Source of the DNA: Nitrosococcus wardiae
Lineage (GTDB): Bacteria; Pseudomonadota; Gammaproteobacteria; Nitrosococcales; Nitrosococcaceae
NCBI RefSeq assembly: GCF_004421105.1
Contig: NZ_CP038033.1
Location: forward strand, 3,925,659 to 3,989,658
Reading direction: 5' to 3'
DNA: 64,000 nucleotides
Position numbers and translations under genes: made by a program. Shown here one piece after another: positions 56,142 through 64,000 of this stretch. The notes under the pieces were generated by a model that saw only the letters and a list, made by a program, of their open reading frames with translations, did not search any database and was not told where the DNA came from. Each line of letters begins with the position of its first letter. Positions within the stretch are counted from its first letter, which is position 1.

Positions 56142-57403
56142 CCTCCTTGTCGACATTTTGGATAGCTGCAGGGGTAATGGTACTCTTTGCGCTTAGCTTT
56201 TTGCTCCTTCCCTTATTGCGTCGCCGTGATCAGCAAACACTCGACGAAACTACCGCAGAAATTGCAGTCTACCGCGAACGGTTGCGGGAACTGCGCGCCG
56301 AACTGCGCAGCGGTACCCTAACTGAAGAGCAATTCTCCCAAGCCCGACGCGAGCTAGAAGAGGCCATGGCTGCCGATCTTGCCACGGGCTCCTCTGTTGA
56401 ACTCAAAACAAAACGGCACTGGGTCACAGCTCTTATTTTAGTGGTATTCACCCCCTCACTGGCTTTTGTAACTTACCAGCAACTTGGGGCAAGTGATGAA
56501 GTTGCGCAGTTCCTGGCCATGGAAAAGGAATCTCAGCAAGAAATGGACAGCATGCGTCATGCCATGGAAGGGCTCAAGGCACGCCTTGCAGAGAATCCTG
56601 AGGATATCCGAGGTTGGCAATTACTAGGCCGAACCTATCTTGCCACTAATGAGTTTGCGAAAGCAGCAGAAGCATTAGGTCGTGCCTATGCTCTGGATGA
56701 TCAAAATCCCGATGTCATCCTGGATTATGCGGAGTCGCTTGCTACAAGCCAAGGTCGGCGCCTACAAGGAGCCCCTTTGAAGTTGGTACATCGCGCCCTT
56801 GAGATTGCCCCTCAACATCCCAAAGCTTTATGGCTAGCCGCGGTAAATGCGCTTCAAACCAATCAAAATGAGGAGGCTAAAACCTATCTGGAACGGCTTG
56901 CTTCTCAACTCCCGCCAGGCAGTGAGGAAGAACGCATGGTGCGTACTCACCTAGCGCAATTGTCACCAGAAATGGCAGCCAGAGGGAATGGAGCCACAGA
57001 AACTCGTGCTCCAGCAACAGCGAGTGCCAACACCGATAAAGGCAGTACCCAAGCCCCTCGCATTGAGGTAAAAGTAGCGCTTGATCCAACCCTGAAGGAT
57101 GAGGTTTCAGAAACTTCTACGGTATTCGTTTTCGCCCGTGCCGCCCAAGGTCCGCCTATGCCCTTAGCGGCTGCCCGCCACCAAGTAAAAGATTTGCCTC
57201 TCACAGTAGTACTTGATGACTCCCAGGCAATGATGCCTAGCATGAAGATGTCCAACTTTAGCGAGTTTAAAGTCGGGGCTCGAATTTCTTGGTCAGGTAA
57301 TCCCATACCCCAGAGTGGCGATTTCCAAGGATTTGCCGAAGGTACTATTCCGGCAGCCCCTTCCGGTCCCGTATCGGTAACAATCAACCAGCGCGTTCCC
57401 TAA
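56138..57403 (+). CDS. ccmI: cytochrome c maturation protein CcmI (CycH)
   Basis: This 421-residue protein has two membrane helices (about 7-27 and 95-113) and a cytoplasmic loop between them (LDETTAEIAVYRERLRELRA). The periplasmic part has TPR repeats (GWQLLGRTYLATNEFAKAAE and ALGRAYALDDQNPDVILDYA, about 165-275) and a C-terminal beta domain from about 300 (ASLDPTLKDEV-like, VFVFARAAQGPPMPLAAAR). It presents apocytochrome c to CcmFH. It is the last gene of the operon, followed by a strong terminator. Confidence 0.93.
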   Translation: MTSLSTFWIAAGVMVLFALSFLLLPLLRRRDQQTLDETTAEIAVYRERLRELRAELRSGTLTEEQFSQARRELEEAMAADLATGSSVELKTKRHWVTALILVVFTPSLAFVTYQQLGASDEVAQFLAMEKESQQEMDSMRHAMEGLKARLAENPEDIRGWQLLGRTYLATNEFAKAAEALGRAYALDDQNPDVILDYAESLATSQGRRLQGAPLKLVHRALEIAPQHPKALWLAAVNALQTNQNEEAKTYLERLASQLPPGSEEERMVRTHLAQLSPEMAARGNGATETRAPATASANTDKGSTQAPRIEVKVALDPTLKDEVSETSTVFVFARAAQGPPMPLAAARHQVKDLPLTVVLDDSQAMMPSMKMSNFSEFKVGARISWSGNPIPQSGDFQGFAEGTIPAAPSGPVSVTINQRVP

Positions 57404-57446
57404 ATGAATATCGAACCGCTTCCACGACAAAATCCATTTTATAACA

Positions 57447-57482
57447 TAAGGGCGAATCGCTTGCGATTCGCCCTTATTTTTT
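57447..57482 (+). terminator. Rho-independent terminator after ccm operon
   Basis: TAAGGGCGAATCGC (57447-57460) pairs perfectly with GCGATTCGCCCTTA (57463-57476) around a TT loop, followed by TTTTTT. The 14-bp stem sits between convergent genes and could also stop minus-strand transcripts. Confidence 0.9.
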
Positions 57483-57495
57483 GACAGTTATTCAC

Positions 57496-58389
57496 CTATT
57501 TTGGGGCAGGAACTGTCAACTCCATCCCTACCAGCAATTGGTTGGGATTTTCCAGACGATCCTGATTAGCCTCATAAATCAAGCGCCACTTATTTACATC
57601 ACCGTAAACACGCTTAGCAATAAGAGACAGAGAATCGCCAGACTGAACAGTCACCGTTTTGGGAAATCCTTCCTGAGCTGTGGGCGTGGGCGGAGCTTTT
57701 CTCGATGGTGGAGTTATCGCAGCAAGCTCTTCCTCCTGCGCTTCTTGAATATCCTTAAAGGATTCCTTCGCCTCTCGAGCTTCCTCTAATAACTGCTCAG
57801 CCTCACTGAGTTCTTCAGTCAGTTGCTCCGCTTTCTCTTCAACCGCTTTTTCTGCTTCCTTTTCCAATACGGCTAATTCCTCAGCAGAGAGTTGAGCTTC
57901 ATCCTCGGGGGAGATCGGCGCTTCTTCAGGCACAGCTCCCATCGCCGCCTCACCCTCAGCAGCTGGGGTTTGTGGCTCCGCCATTTCCGGGCTGGGAGCC
58001 TCTTCTTCAGTGGATTCTTCGGTACCCCCGAGTTCCTCCAAAATCGAAGCAAATTCGTCTTCTTCCTCGCTAGGGGCCGCAGCGGCAACTTCTTCTTCCA
58101 CACTAGGCTGAGGAGGCTCCGCCTCCGGAACTGGCTCGGTAGGACTGGGCGCAGCAACTTCCGGGCTAACGGTTTCGATTTCCTCACTAACTACAGCTTC
58201 TTCTCCGCCAGTACGACTGAGATACATCCACACTGCACCTCCCGCCAGCACTACAATTAATAAAAGTACAATAATAATGGACCAAATCTGTCCTCGATTT
58301 TTGGACTGCCCATAATCGGGTCGTCCAGAACCAGACCGCCTATAGGCGGACCGGACGTAGTTAGAATCGCTACGTTTAATACCGGCCAT
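57496..58389 (-). CDS. membrane-anchored LysM domain protein with acidic linker
   Basis: This 297-residue protein has a basic cytoplasmic N-terminus (about 1-33), one membrane helix (residues about 35-53: SIIIVLLLIVVLAGGAVWMY) and a long Glu/Pro/Ala-rich periplasmic linker (about 60-235) that includes a helix of EEKAEQLTEELSEAEQLLEE type. A C-terminal LysM domain follows (QSGDSLSLIAKRVYGDVNKW, RLENPNQLLVGMELTVP). LysM would bind peptidoglycan. The layout resembles FimV/TspA-like or general cell-envelope tether proteins. It is convergent with ccmI. Confidence 0.82.
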   Translation of the reverse strand: MAGIKRSDSNYVRSAYRRSGSGRPDYGQSKNRGQIWSIIIVLLLIVVLAGGAVWMYLSRTGGEEAVVSEEIETVSPEVAAPSPTEPVPEAEPPQPSVEEEVAAAAPSEEEDEFASILEELGGTEESTEEEAPSPEMAEPQTPAAEGEAAMGAVPEEAPISPEDEAQLSAEELAVLEKEAEKAVEEKAEQLTEELSEAEQLLEEAREAKESFKDIQEAQEEELAAITPPSRKAPPTPTAQEGFPKTVTVQSGDSLSLIAKRVYGDVNKWRLIYEANQDRLENPNQLLVGMELTVPAPK

Positions 58390-58465
58390 GGCTTGCTCCT
58401 ATATAAATATTAATAACTTGAACATCCGTTAGTGACTAAACTTTCTCCTGCATTTGTGAGAAAGG

Positions 58466-59113
58466 CTATATCCAATAAGCAGTTCGAGTCATCACTTTCG
58501 ACACGACTCCCATCAAGGCCCTGATGGGAGTCGGTAGCTCTACACCACCGGATTCCAAGGCTACTGTCGCGTGCCGAGCCTCATCCTTTCTCATTTGCCC
58601 CAAGATAACTCGGCTTGGGGCATCCTGATCAGGAAGACGCTCTAAATGCCGTTCGAGGTGCTTGACTACTTGGCGTTCCGTCTCAGCAACAAAGCCCAGG
58701 CTCCATTTGTCCCCCGCTACGCCCGCCAGGGTGCCAATAGCAAAGGAACCGGTATACCAGAAAGGGTTTAAATAGCTGGTATGAGTACCTAACTCTTTTA
58801 CTCGCTGCTTGCACCAAGCAAGGTGATCATTCTCTTCGCGGGCTGCCCCCTCCATCGCCTTACGAACCTCCGCAAGGTGTGCAGTCAACGCTTGTCCTTG
58901 GTATAAAGCCTGGGCGGCTATCTCACCTGCATGATTGACCCGCATCAAACATCCCGAAAGCCTCTGGTCTTCCTCGCTCATTGGCCCCTCCTCCACAATA
59001 CCAGCGGCAGGATTAGCCCGCTCGGTCACTTGGGGCTCCCCGAAAACCGTGCGTAAAGCACTATCAAAATTGGTGATGGCGTAGTCAAGCCGCGACAACC
59101 TTCTCCCTTCCAT
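58466..59113 (-). CDS. coq7: 2-polyprenyl-3-methyl-6-methoxy-1,4-benzoquinol hydroxylase
   Basis: This 215-residue diiron enzyme does the last hydroxylation in ubiquinone synthesis. The iron ligands are seen in RVNHAGEIAAQALYQGQAL (ExxH-like), EENDHLAWCKQRVKEL (ENDH), ETERQVVKHLERHL and RKDEARHATVALESGG. It belongs to the soluble-membrane-attached Coq7 group used instead of UbiF in many proteobacteria. Nearby speD and crp give the same cluster as in Pseudomonas. Confidence 0.94.
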   Translation of the reverse strand: MEGRRLSRLDYAITNFDSALRTVFGEPQVTERANPAAGIVEEGPMSEEDQRLSGCLMRVNHAGEIAAQALYQGQALTAHLAEVRKAMEGAAREENDHLAWCKQRVKELGTHTSYLNPFWYTGSFAIGTLAGVAGDKWSLGFVAETERQVVKHLERHLERLPDQDAPSRVILGQMRKDEARHATVALESGGVELPTPIRALMGVVSKVMTRTAYWI

Positions 59114-59245
59114 TTCCTACTCCGCACTCTGCTACTATTGGTGAATAATTAATCGAAGGATAATCTTCTCCTATTTCTTATGTAACAAAAAGAGCTTACC
59201 TTTCCCCCTATGCAGAAACAAAAAAAGATTAAGTATATATTATTA

Positions 59246-60538
59246 TTAAAAATCAAGCTGCCGGACTAACAATTGTACCGGGTGCAAGACTTCGATAGGA
59301 AAGCCCGCCTCTCTTATTCCGGCTGCCAAATGCAGAGAACAGCCGATGTTGGATGTCACCAAAATATCAGGCTGAATTTTTTGTAAAGTGTCTATTTTCT
59401 CGGCACGCAGAGATTGGGCAAATATTGGCTGGGTAAGCATATAATTTCCAGCCGCGCCGCAACATTGCTCGTTGTCGGGGAGTGGTAAGATATCCGCCTT
59501 CGGGATTCGGCGCAGTAAAGCATATACCGCCTTGTGCTGTTGCAAAACATAGCGTAAGCTGCAGGGTTCCTGCACGACAACCCGTTTGTCTAAAGGCTTC
59601 AAAGTCCCTTCCGCCGGCCAAGCCGTGTGCAGTAAGAATTGATTAACCTCTCGAATCTTACTGGTAAAGGTGCGGATAGCAGCGACTTCAACTCCCTCCT
59701 CTTGCGCCCACTGGGGGTAATCTATCAGGTTTGCAGTGCAGCCACTTGCGGTGCAAATCACCGCTTCCACTTTCGCGAAGGCTTTAACATTTTGAAATGC
59801 TAGCGCCAAGGCCTGCTTTGGCTGACCTTCGTGTCTCGCTAAAGCACCACAGCAAACTTGTTTTTTTGGAATATGAACCCCGTAACCCAACCAATTGAGT
59901 AATTGCACTGTCGCCATCAACAAAGGCTGTTCAACTATATTGGCCACGCAACCGGTAAATAAAGCAACCTCACCTCGCTCTTCGCCCTGGGCAGGATAAA
60001 AGGACTGCCAGCTTCGCTGAGGAGGTAATTTAGGCACAAGAGACTCCAACGAAGCCCATCCTAAAGCTCTCAACAGCCCACTGCGTCGGGCTAACCCAAC
60101 GACCCCAGTGAGTTGGGCCAGTCTCACTAATCTTCCAAGGCCCTGGAGTATCGCTGGACGAGGCATTATCCATTGGTAGAGGAAATGTTTTTTTAAACGC
60201 TGCCAACGGGATCGCTCCCCCCAAACCTGGGCACGGGCAGTGTCAATTAAGCGGCCATAGGGAACAAGAGAGGGGCAGACCGCCTCGCAGGCGCGGCAAG
60301 TTAGACACCGATCCAAATGACCGAGTAAGCGTGGGGTGGGGGTAAGCTGATCTTTTGCCAATGCCCCCATTAGGGCAATCCTACCCCGGGGAGACTCGCT
60401 TTCATCGCCTGTCAGACGGTAAGTAGGACAATGGGGCAGACACAACCCACACATCACACAACGATCTGACCCTTGTTCCAGAAATGCTATTTTTGGGGTT
60501 TTAGGGGGTAAACAGGAGTCCTGCTTGAAATAGGGCAT
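59246..60538 (-). CDS. glcF: glycolate oxidase iron-sulfur subunit
   Basis: This 430-residue protein has two 4Fe-4S clusters (DRCVMCGLCLPHCPTYRLTG and DRCLTCRACEAVCPSLVPYG) and two CCG domains (QVCCGALARHEGQPKQALAL and NEQCCGAAGNYMLTQPIFAQ). It would pass electrons from the glycolate dehydrogenase flavoproteins GlcD/GlcE to the quinone pool, as in phosphoglycolate salvage of autotrophs. The usual glcD and glcE are not next to it: upstream lies non-coding DNA with hairpins. They may be elsewhere. Confidence 0.9.
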   Translation of the reverse strand: MPYFKQDSCLPPKTPKIAFLEQGSDRCVMCGLCLPHCPTYRLTGDESESPRGRIALMGALAKDQLTPTPRLLGHLDRCLTCRACEAVCPSLVPYGRLIDTARAQVWGERSRWQRLKKHFLYQWIMPRPAILQGLGRLVRLAQLTGVVGLARRSGLLRALGWASLESLVPKLPPQRSWQSFYPAQGEERGEVALFTGCVANIVEQPLLMATVQLLNWLGYGVHIPKKQVCCGALARHEGQPKQALALAFQNVKAFAKVEAVICTASGCTANLIDYPQWAQEEGVEVAAIRTFTSKIREVNQFLLHTAWPAEGTLKPLDKRVVVQEPCSLRYVLQQHKAVYALLRRIPKADILPLPDNEQCCGAAGNYMLTQPIFAQSLRAEKIDTLQKIQPDILVTSNIGCSLHLAAGIREAGFPIEVLHPVQLLVRQLDF

Positions 60539-61181
60539 AATGATTATAAATGGTTTAAAAAAGATAGGTAATCGCGGAAATAATCATCTTAGAAACGGTA
60601 GCTAGACGTGCTCAAGTGCACGGCTAGCGGGCAAGATGGCAAGGCGCAAGGAGGTCCTGAAGCCGCCTCCCAGAAGGAGGAGCAATACCGCCAATCGTGC
60701 CATCAGGTGCGTAGTAATGCTACTTAATGGTGAAGCAGGTCAGCGGCCAGAAAATCGGGATTCATAGCGCCTATCAGTGCTTCTAAGTACTTATGAATAA
60801 GGTGTTTTAGGAGCGAGCTGGTGGTGTTCCGCAACCCCGTTTTTCCTCCCTAAAAAAAGGGTTTGATGCGCGCCCCCCTGAGGGACATCCTCCGGATGTC
60901 CCGATTCGCTCCCGGCGAACCGGTGCGGGGACTTCCCTGTCCCCTGGCTCCACGCCACCGGCTCGCTCCAGGAATACTTCAAAACTTTTACTGAGATACT
61001 CAGCGGTCAACTGCCGTTTTTAAGATTATACCAGACTCACGATCTACCCTTGGCGGGGCAAATATCGCCTTGTCCAGTTTTGTCAGTTCATCGCTTATCT
61101 TGCCTATCAAGAGATCGGCGGGTGGGATGCGGTGATTGCCGCAGCGCCATAGGACCTTCAGTTCAACTGGAAATTTCCCAT
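60539..61181. other. non-coding stretch with several hairpins
   Basis: No gene is supported. Three strong inverted repeats stand out. GCTAGACGTGC pairs with GCACGGCTAGC near 60602-60628. GGGACATCC/GGATGTCCC lies at 60883-60903 with a 3-base loop. A GC-rich hairpin around 60645-60682 pairs GCCTCC with GGAGG. A short frame at about 61045-61150 reads YRLVQFCQFIAYLAYQEIGG and may be a gene remnant. The stretch may mark an old insertion or rearrangement that parted glcF from glcDE. Confidence 0.4.
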
Positions 61182-62024
61182 TTACCTCGTTCGGCGTACT
61201 TCTTCTGCGGATCTTGGGCGGGTCGAAGTAGCCCCATAGGGGCCACCCCTACGAGTCACACGATGTGTCGCGTAGACACTTATTGCGGCGAGGATGGCAA
61301 TGATGCTGCCAACAAAGATATCGTTCCACATAGCGGCTATCGCATTGACTCCGGTATAGTCCAGCACGAACGGCGCGATGATCAGCCATAATCCAAAAAC
61401 GATGTTCGTCCAGCCTACCGATTCATACTGTAAGGGGGCACTTGTTCGAACGACGGCCAGAATAAACACGGCGGTGCCCAGGATAATATCGTTCCACAAA
61501 GCATCGGTGAGATGATGGTAGCCCCAGGCAAACGGCGCAATAATCAGCCAAACACCGGCAATAATATTGATGCCACTAGACCAGTGGACCTCCTTTCGGG
61601 CTTCCTCTGCGTAGCTTTTGTCAGCCATGGTCTTATGTCCCCGAGCCTTAGCCCGGCTGACGTCGGACCGCGCCATGGGCGCAGGGAGAGCGGTCAGATC
61701 CGGACCTTTGCCCTGGAAGAAGGCGTGGACCTTGCGCTCGTCCTCATCACCTAGATCCTCCTTGGGATCGCAGATGGGCGAGGCCTCCACCGTGGCCTTA
61801 TCGTAGGCTAGGCGAACCGAGTTGTCCCGCGAACTCAGCTTGGCGCCCTGGGCGGGAATGACGTGATTGGTGTTGCCGTGCGTCAGGATGCCCAAAAAGT
61901 ACGGGTGCTTGTTGTCGTCCACCCAGACGTTGGCAATCCTAGCGAATTCTTCGCCGCTACGATCGTAGACGGGGGCATTAAAGAGTTGATGGGTGTCCAC
62001 GTTCGTGGCGGTATGCTGTGCCAT
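61182..62024 (-). CDS. PRC-barrel-like plus SPW-repeat membrane protein
   Basis: I chose the ATG at 62024 (MAQHTATNVDTHQLF) since a near-perfect AAGGAGGT sits 5 bases before it. The 280-residue product has an N-terminal PRC-barrel/DUF2171-like domain (APVYDRSGEEFARIANVWVD and VEASPICDPKEDL). The second half has four transmembrane helices in two SPW repeats (HWSSGINIIAGVWLIIAPFA and GWTNIVFGLWLIIAPFVLDY; here WSS/WTN replace SPW). The end is Arg-rich. Both domains occur in stress-related proteins. The function is unknown and the fusion is unusual. Confidence 0.75.
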   Translation of the reverse strand: MAQHTATNVDTHQLFNAPVYDRSGEEFARIANVWVDDNKHPYFLGILTHGNTNHVIPAQGAKLSSRDNSVRLAYDKATVEASPICDPKEDLGDEDERKVHAFFQGKGPDLTALPAPMARSDVSRAKARGHKTMADKSYAEEARKEVHWSSGINIIAGVWLIIAPFAWGYHHLTDALWNDIILGTAVFILAVVRTSAPLQYESVGWTNIVFGLWLIIAPFVLDYTGVNAIAAMWNDIFVGSIIAILAAISVYATHRVTRRGGPYGATSTRPRSAEEVRRTR

Positions 62025-62063
62025 AGCGTACCTCCTTTCAGCCATTGGCTGAGATGGAGCCAT

Positions 62064-62404
62064 TTAACCGATTGCGTTACCCTCTTCTACTGTAAAAACA
62101 GGAAAGGGATTTCTAATTATAGACGCACCATAGAGAAGATGATGACCGTCTTCCGAAATGGCGCATTCACTTACGATTTCTCCTCCCCATCTTCCTTTTC
62201 TTCAGAGGCGGGAGATTCTCTTCCGGTAGTTCACTCCACTCCTTGAGTCGCTGCTAGACTGTCTGGAGGGAGGTCCGCTGATCGTTCTGCTTCCGAAACA
62301 CGCTCTTTTAATTTGCCCCCGCGGGGCGCCCGTGGTGGGGTGGTATGGGGTTCCGCCCCCGTGCCTGCTGGCGCAGGACCGCCACCGGCAATAAATGCAT
62401 TCGT
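62064..62404. other. intergenic stretch, no gene recognised
   Basis: It lies between the SPW protein start and an IS256 remnant. I see no convincing coding frame on either strand. Confidence 0.35.
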
Positions 62405-62576
62405 TTTCACCCATCCACATTCCTAACCGCTCTTTCTCCCCCTCTAGATTGACCGCGGGGGCCAGGTACACTGCCTCGGTTTTCACCATGCCCTCCTGGC
62501 GCGATTTCACAAACAGCGGGATGGGATAGACGGCCGACAGGGGACGGTTTTGCCAGACCCGCACCTCCTCCAACAT
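62405..62576 (-). pseudogene. IS256-family transposase remnant
   Basis: The frame reads LEEVRVWQNRPLSAVYPI, then PLFVKSRQEGMVKTEAVYLA and VNLEGEKERLGMWMGENE. This is the core of an IS256-type transposase, in which VYPI is normally followed by xxLDAL with the first catalytic Asp. That piece is missing here, so about four residues have been deleted. Sequence beyond GENE is unrelated. Only about 57 of about 400 residues remain, with no ends. It is a dead fragment. Confidence 0.65.
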
Positions 62577-62633
62577 CGCATTGGTCTGATAATTGTTATA
62601 ACGAATGAGAAAATTAGCCTAAGCTTAAAGTCA

Positions 62634-64000
62634 ATGGAAGAGATGACACAAAATACACAAGAGCACACCTCCTCGGCCTATACCTACCCCCTCTTGATCG
62701 GCGATTTACTGACTGCCGGCGTGGCGCAGGTGCCGACCCAAGAGATCGTCTACGGAAATGATTATCGCCTGACCTATCAACAATTGCAGGAGCGAGTTCA
62801 CCGTCTCGCCTCCGGTCTGACTCATTTAGGGGTCAAGCCCGGCAGCCGGGTGGCCGTCATGGATTGGGACAGCCATCGCTACCTGGAGTGCTTTTTCGCC
62901 ATTCCCATGCTGGGAGCGGTGCTCCACATGGTCAATGTGCGTCTATCTCCCGAACAGATCCTCTACACCCTTAATCACGCCGAAGCCGAGATCCTCCTGG
63001 TCAACCGGGAATTCCTGCCCCTCCTGGAGGCTATCCGCGAGCGGCTCGAAACCGTCAAGACTTTCGTTTTGTTAGAGGATAACGATCAGCCTCTCCATAC
63101 GCCGCTGGCATTGACCACAGAATATGAAGCGCTCCTCAAAACAGGAGATCCTCACCATGTGTTTTCAGACTTCTCCGAGGAGACCTGGGCCACCCTGTTC
63201 TACACCAGTGGCACCACTGGCTTACCCAAGGGCGTGTCCTTTACTCATCGGCAATTGGTGCTGCATACCTTCGCTGCCCGGAGCGCCCTTGCAGGCATAG
63301 GCCAGGGGCTATTCAATGGGGATGATGTCTACATGCCCATGACGCCCATGTTTCATGTCCACGCCTGGGGCTGCCCCTATTTGGCCACGCTGCTGGGAAC
63401 CAAGCAAGTCTATCCCGGGCGCTATCAACCCGAGACCCTGTTAGGATTGATCCAGCAAGAAGGGGTGACGTTTTCCCATTGTGTGCCCACCTTGCTGCGG
63501 ATGCTCCTCTCCCATCCCAAACGGAAGACGGTGGTTCTGTCCCGCTGTAAGATCGTTATTGGCGGTGCCGCTCTTCCCCGATCTCTGGCCAGCCAAGCCC
63601 TGGATGTGGGGATCGACATTTTTGCCGGTTATGGCCTCTCGGAGACCTGTCCCATTTTAACCTTATCCCAGCTTAAACCTGAGATGCGAACAGGGGATAG
63701 AGAACGGCAGCTAGCCGTCCGTTGTCAGGCGGGCCATCCTTTTCCCCTGGTCAAATTACGGATTGTGGACGAGCATATGAAGGACCAGCCCCACGATGGC
63801 CAGTCCCAAGGAGAAGTGGTGGTGCGTGCGCCCTGGTTGACCCCCGGCTACCTGAAAGACCCGGAGGGCTCCGAAGCGTTGTGGCGTGGAGGCTGGTTGC
63901 ATACCGGCGATATAGGCACTCTGGATGCCGAAGGCCACTTGAACATTACCGACCGCCTCAAGGATGTCATCAAGAGCGGTGGTGAGTGGATTTCTTCCTT
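62634..64000 (+). CDS. AMP-forming acyl-CoA ligase (partial, runs off right edge)
   Basis: The frame is open from an ATG at 62634 (a second ATG at 62643 is also possible) to the window end, about 455 residues without a stop. [20 protein letters not shown] is the phosphate-binding loop near residue 190. [38 protein letters not shown] and [20 protein letters not shown] then [12 protein letters not shown] are the other adenylating-enzyme motifs. It activates a carboxylic acid, probably a medium- or long-chain fatty acid, to the acyl-CoA. Substrate and downstream neighbours are not visible. Full-length enzymes are about 540-560 residues. Confidence 0.9.
   Translation, partial: MEEMTQNTQEHTSSAYTYPLLIGDLLTAGVAQVPTQEIVYGNDYRLTYQQLQERVHRLASGLTHLGVKPGSRVAVMDWDSHRYLECFFAIPMLGAVLHMVNVRLSPEQILYTLNHAEAEILLVNREFLPLLEAIRERLETVKTFVLLEDNDQPLHTPLALTTEYEALLKTGDPHHVFSDFSEETWATLFYTSGTTGLPKGVSFTHRQLVLHTFAARSALAGIGQGLFNGDDVYMPMTPMFHVHAWGCPYLATLLGTKQVYPGRYQPETLLGLIQQEGVTFSHCVPTLLRMLLSHPKRKTVVLSRCKIVIGGAALPRSLASQALDVGIDIFAGYGLSETCPILTLSQLKPEMRTGDRERQLAVRCQAGHPFPLVKLRIVDEHMKDQPHDGQSQGEVVVRAPWLTPGYLKDPEGSEALWRGGWLHTGDIGTLDAEGHLNITDRLKDVIKSGGEWISS

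Noticed and set aside
60791-61010. Overlapping minus-strand short frames upstream of glcF
   Set aside because: They follow the hairpin repeats and have no protein-like pattern.

Overview
The window looks like a piece of a gammaproteobacterial chromosome, most likely from the purple-sulfur/nitrifier lineage. A Nitrosococcus-type ammonia oxidiser is my best guess. The gene sets ratA-rnfH-bamE-fur, smpB-ssrA, recN-nadK-recJ, purMN divergent from DUF2066/hda, crp-speD-coq7 and a full ccmABCDEFGHI operon are all gammaproteobacterial. The Rh-type ammonium channel would fit an ammonia-based lifestyle. The species call is inference only.

The left part, about 1-23,000, is accessory and heavily eroded. 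It opens with a HEPN-like/HNH gene pair, then a broken LysM fragment, a truncated multicopper-oxidase domain and an IS1-family element. The Rh ammonium channel follows, with a strongly base-paired leader of about 130 nt in front of it. Next come a 5' fragment of purB joined to an IS91-family element (itself split by another IS), an IS630 element, a truncated FRG-domain gene, several frameshifted plasmid/ICE-like genes, a VapBC pair and the tail of a D5-like primase. After these lies a type I restriction-modification locus: hsdR has lost its front end at one IS630 copy, hsdS is split by another IS630-family copy, and a MntA/HepT toxin-antitoxin pair is coupled translationally to an apparently intact hsdM. 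A P4-type integrase closes the island next to ssrA (tmRNA), a classic integration site.

The right part, about 23,000-60,500, is ordinary core genome in dense operons. It holds tmRNA and SmpB (ribosome rescue), an NSS transporter, ratA/rnfH, bamE, fur, a CPBP protease, marC, recN, nadK, recJ, an uncharacterised protein, hda, a CDP-alcohol phosphatidyltransferase, DUF2066, purM/purN, dcd, a yajC, two glycosyltransferases, an SLC13-type permease, crp, an OsmC protein, speD, a GTPase/DUF2868 membrane pair, cytochrome c maturation genes ccmA-I, a LysM protein, coq7 and glcF.

The right edge, about 60,500-64,000, is again less ordered. It has hairpin-rich non-coding DNA, a PRC-barrel/SPW membrane protein, an IS256-family remnant and the start of an AMP-forming acyl-CoA ligase that runs off the window.

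The main themes are decay of a defence island by nested insertion sequences, several transposases that need -1 frameshifting at A7/A8 runs, and a candidate structured RNA upstream of an ammonium channel. All homology statements come from reading motifs by eye; no database search was run.
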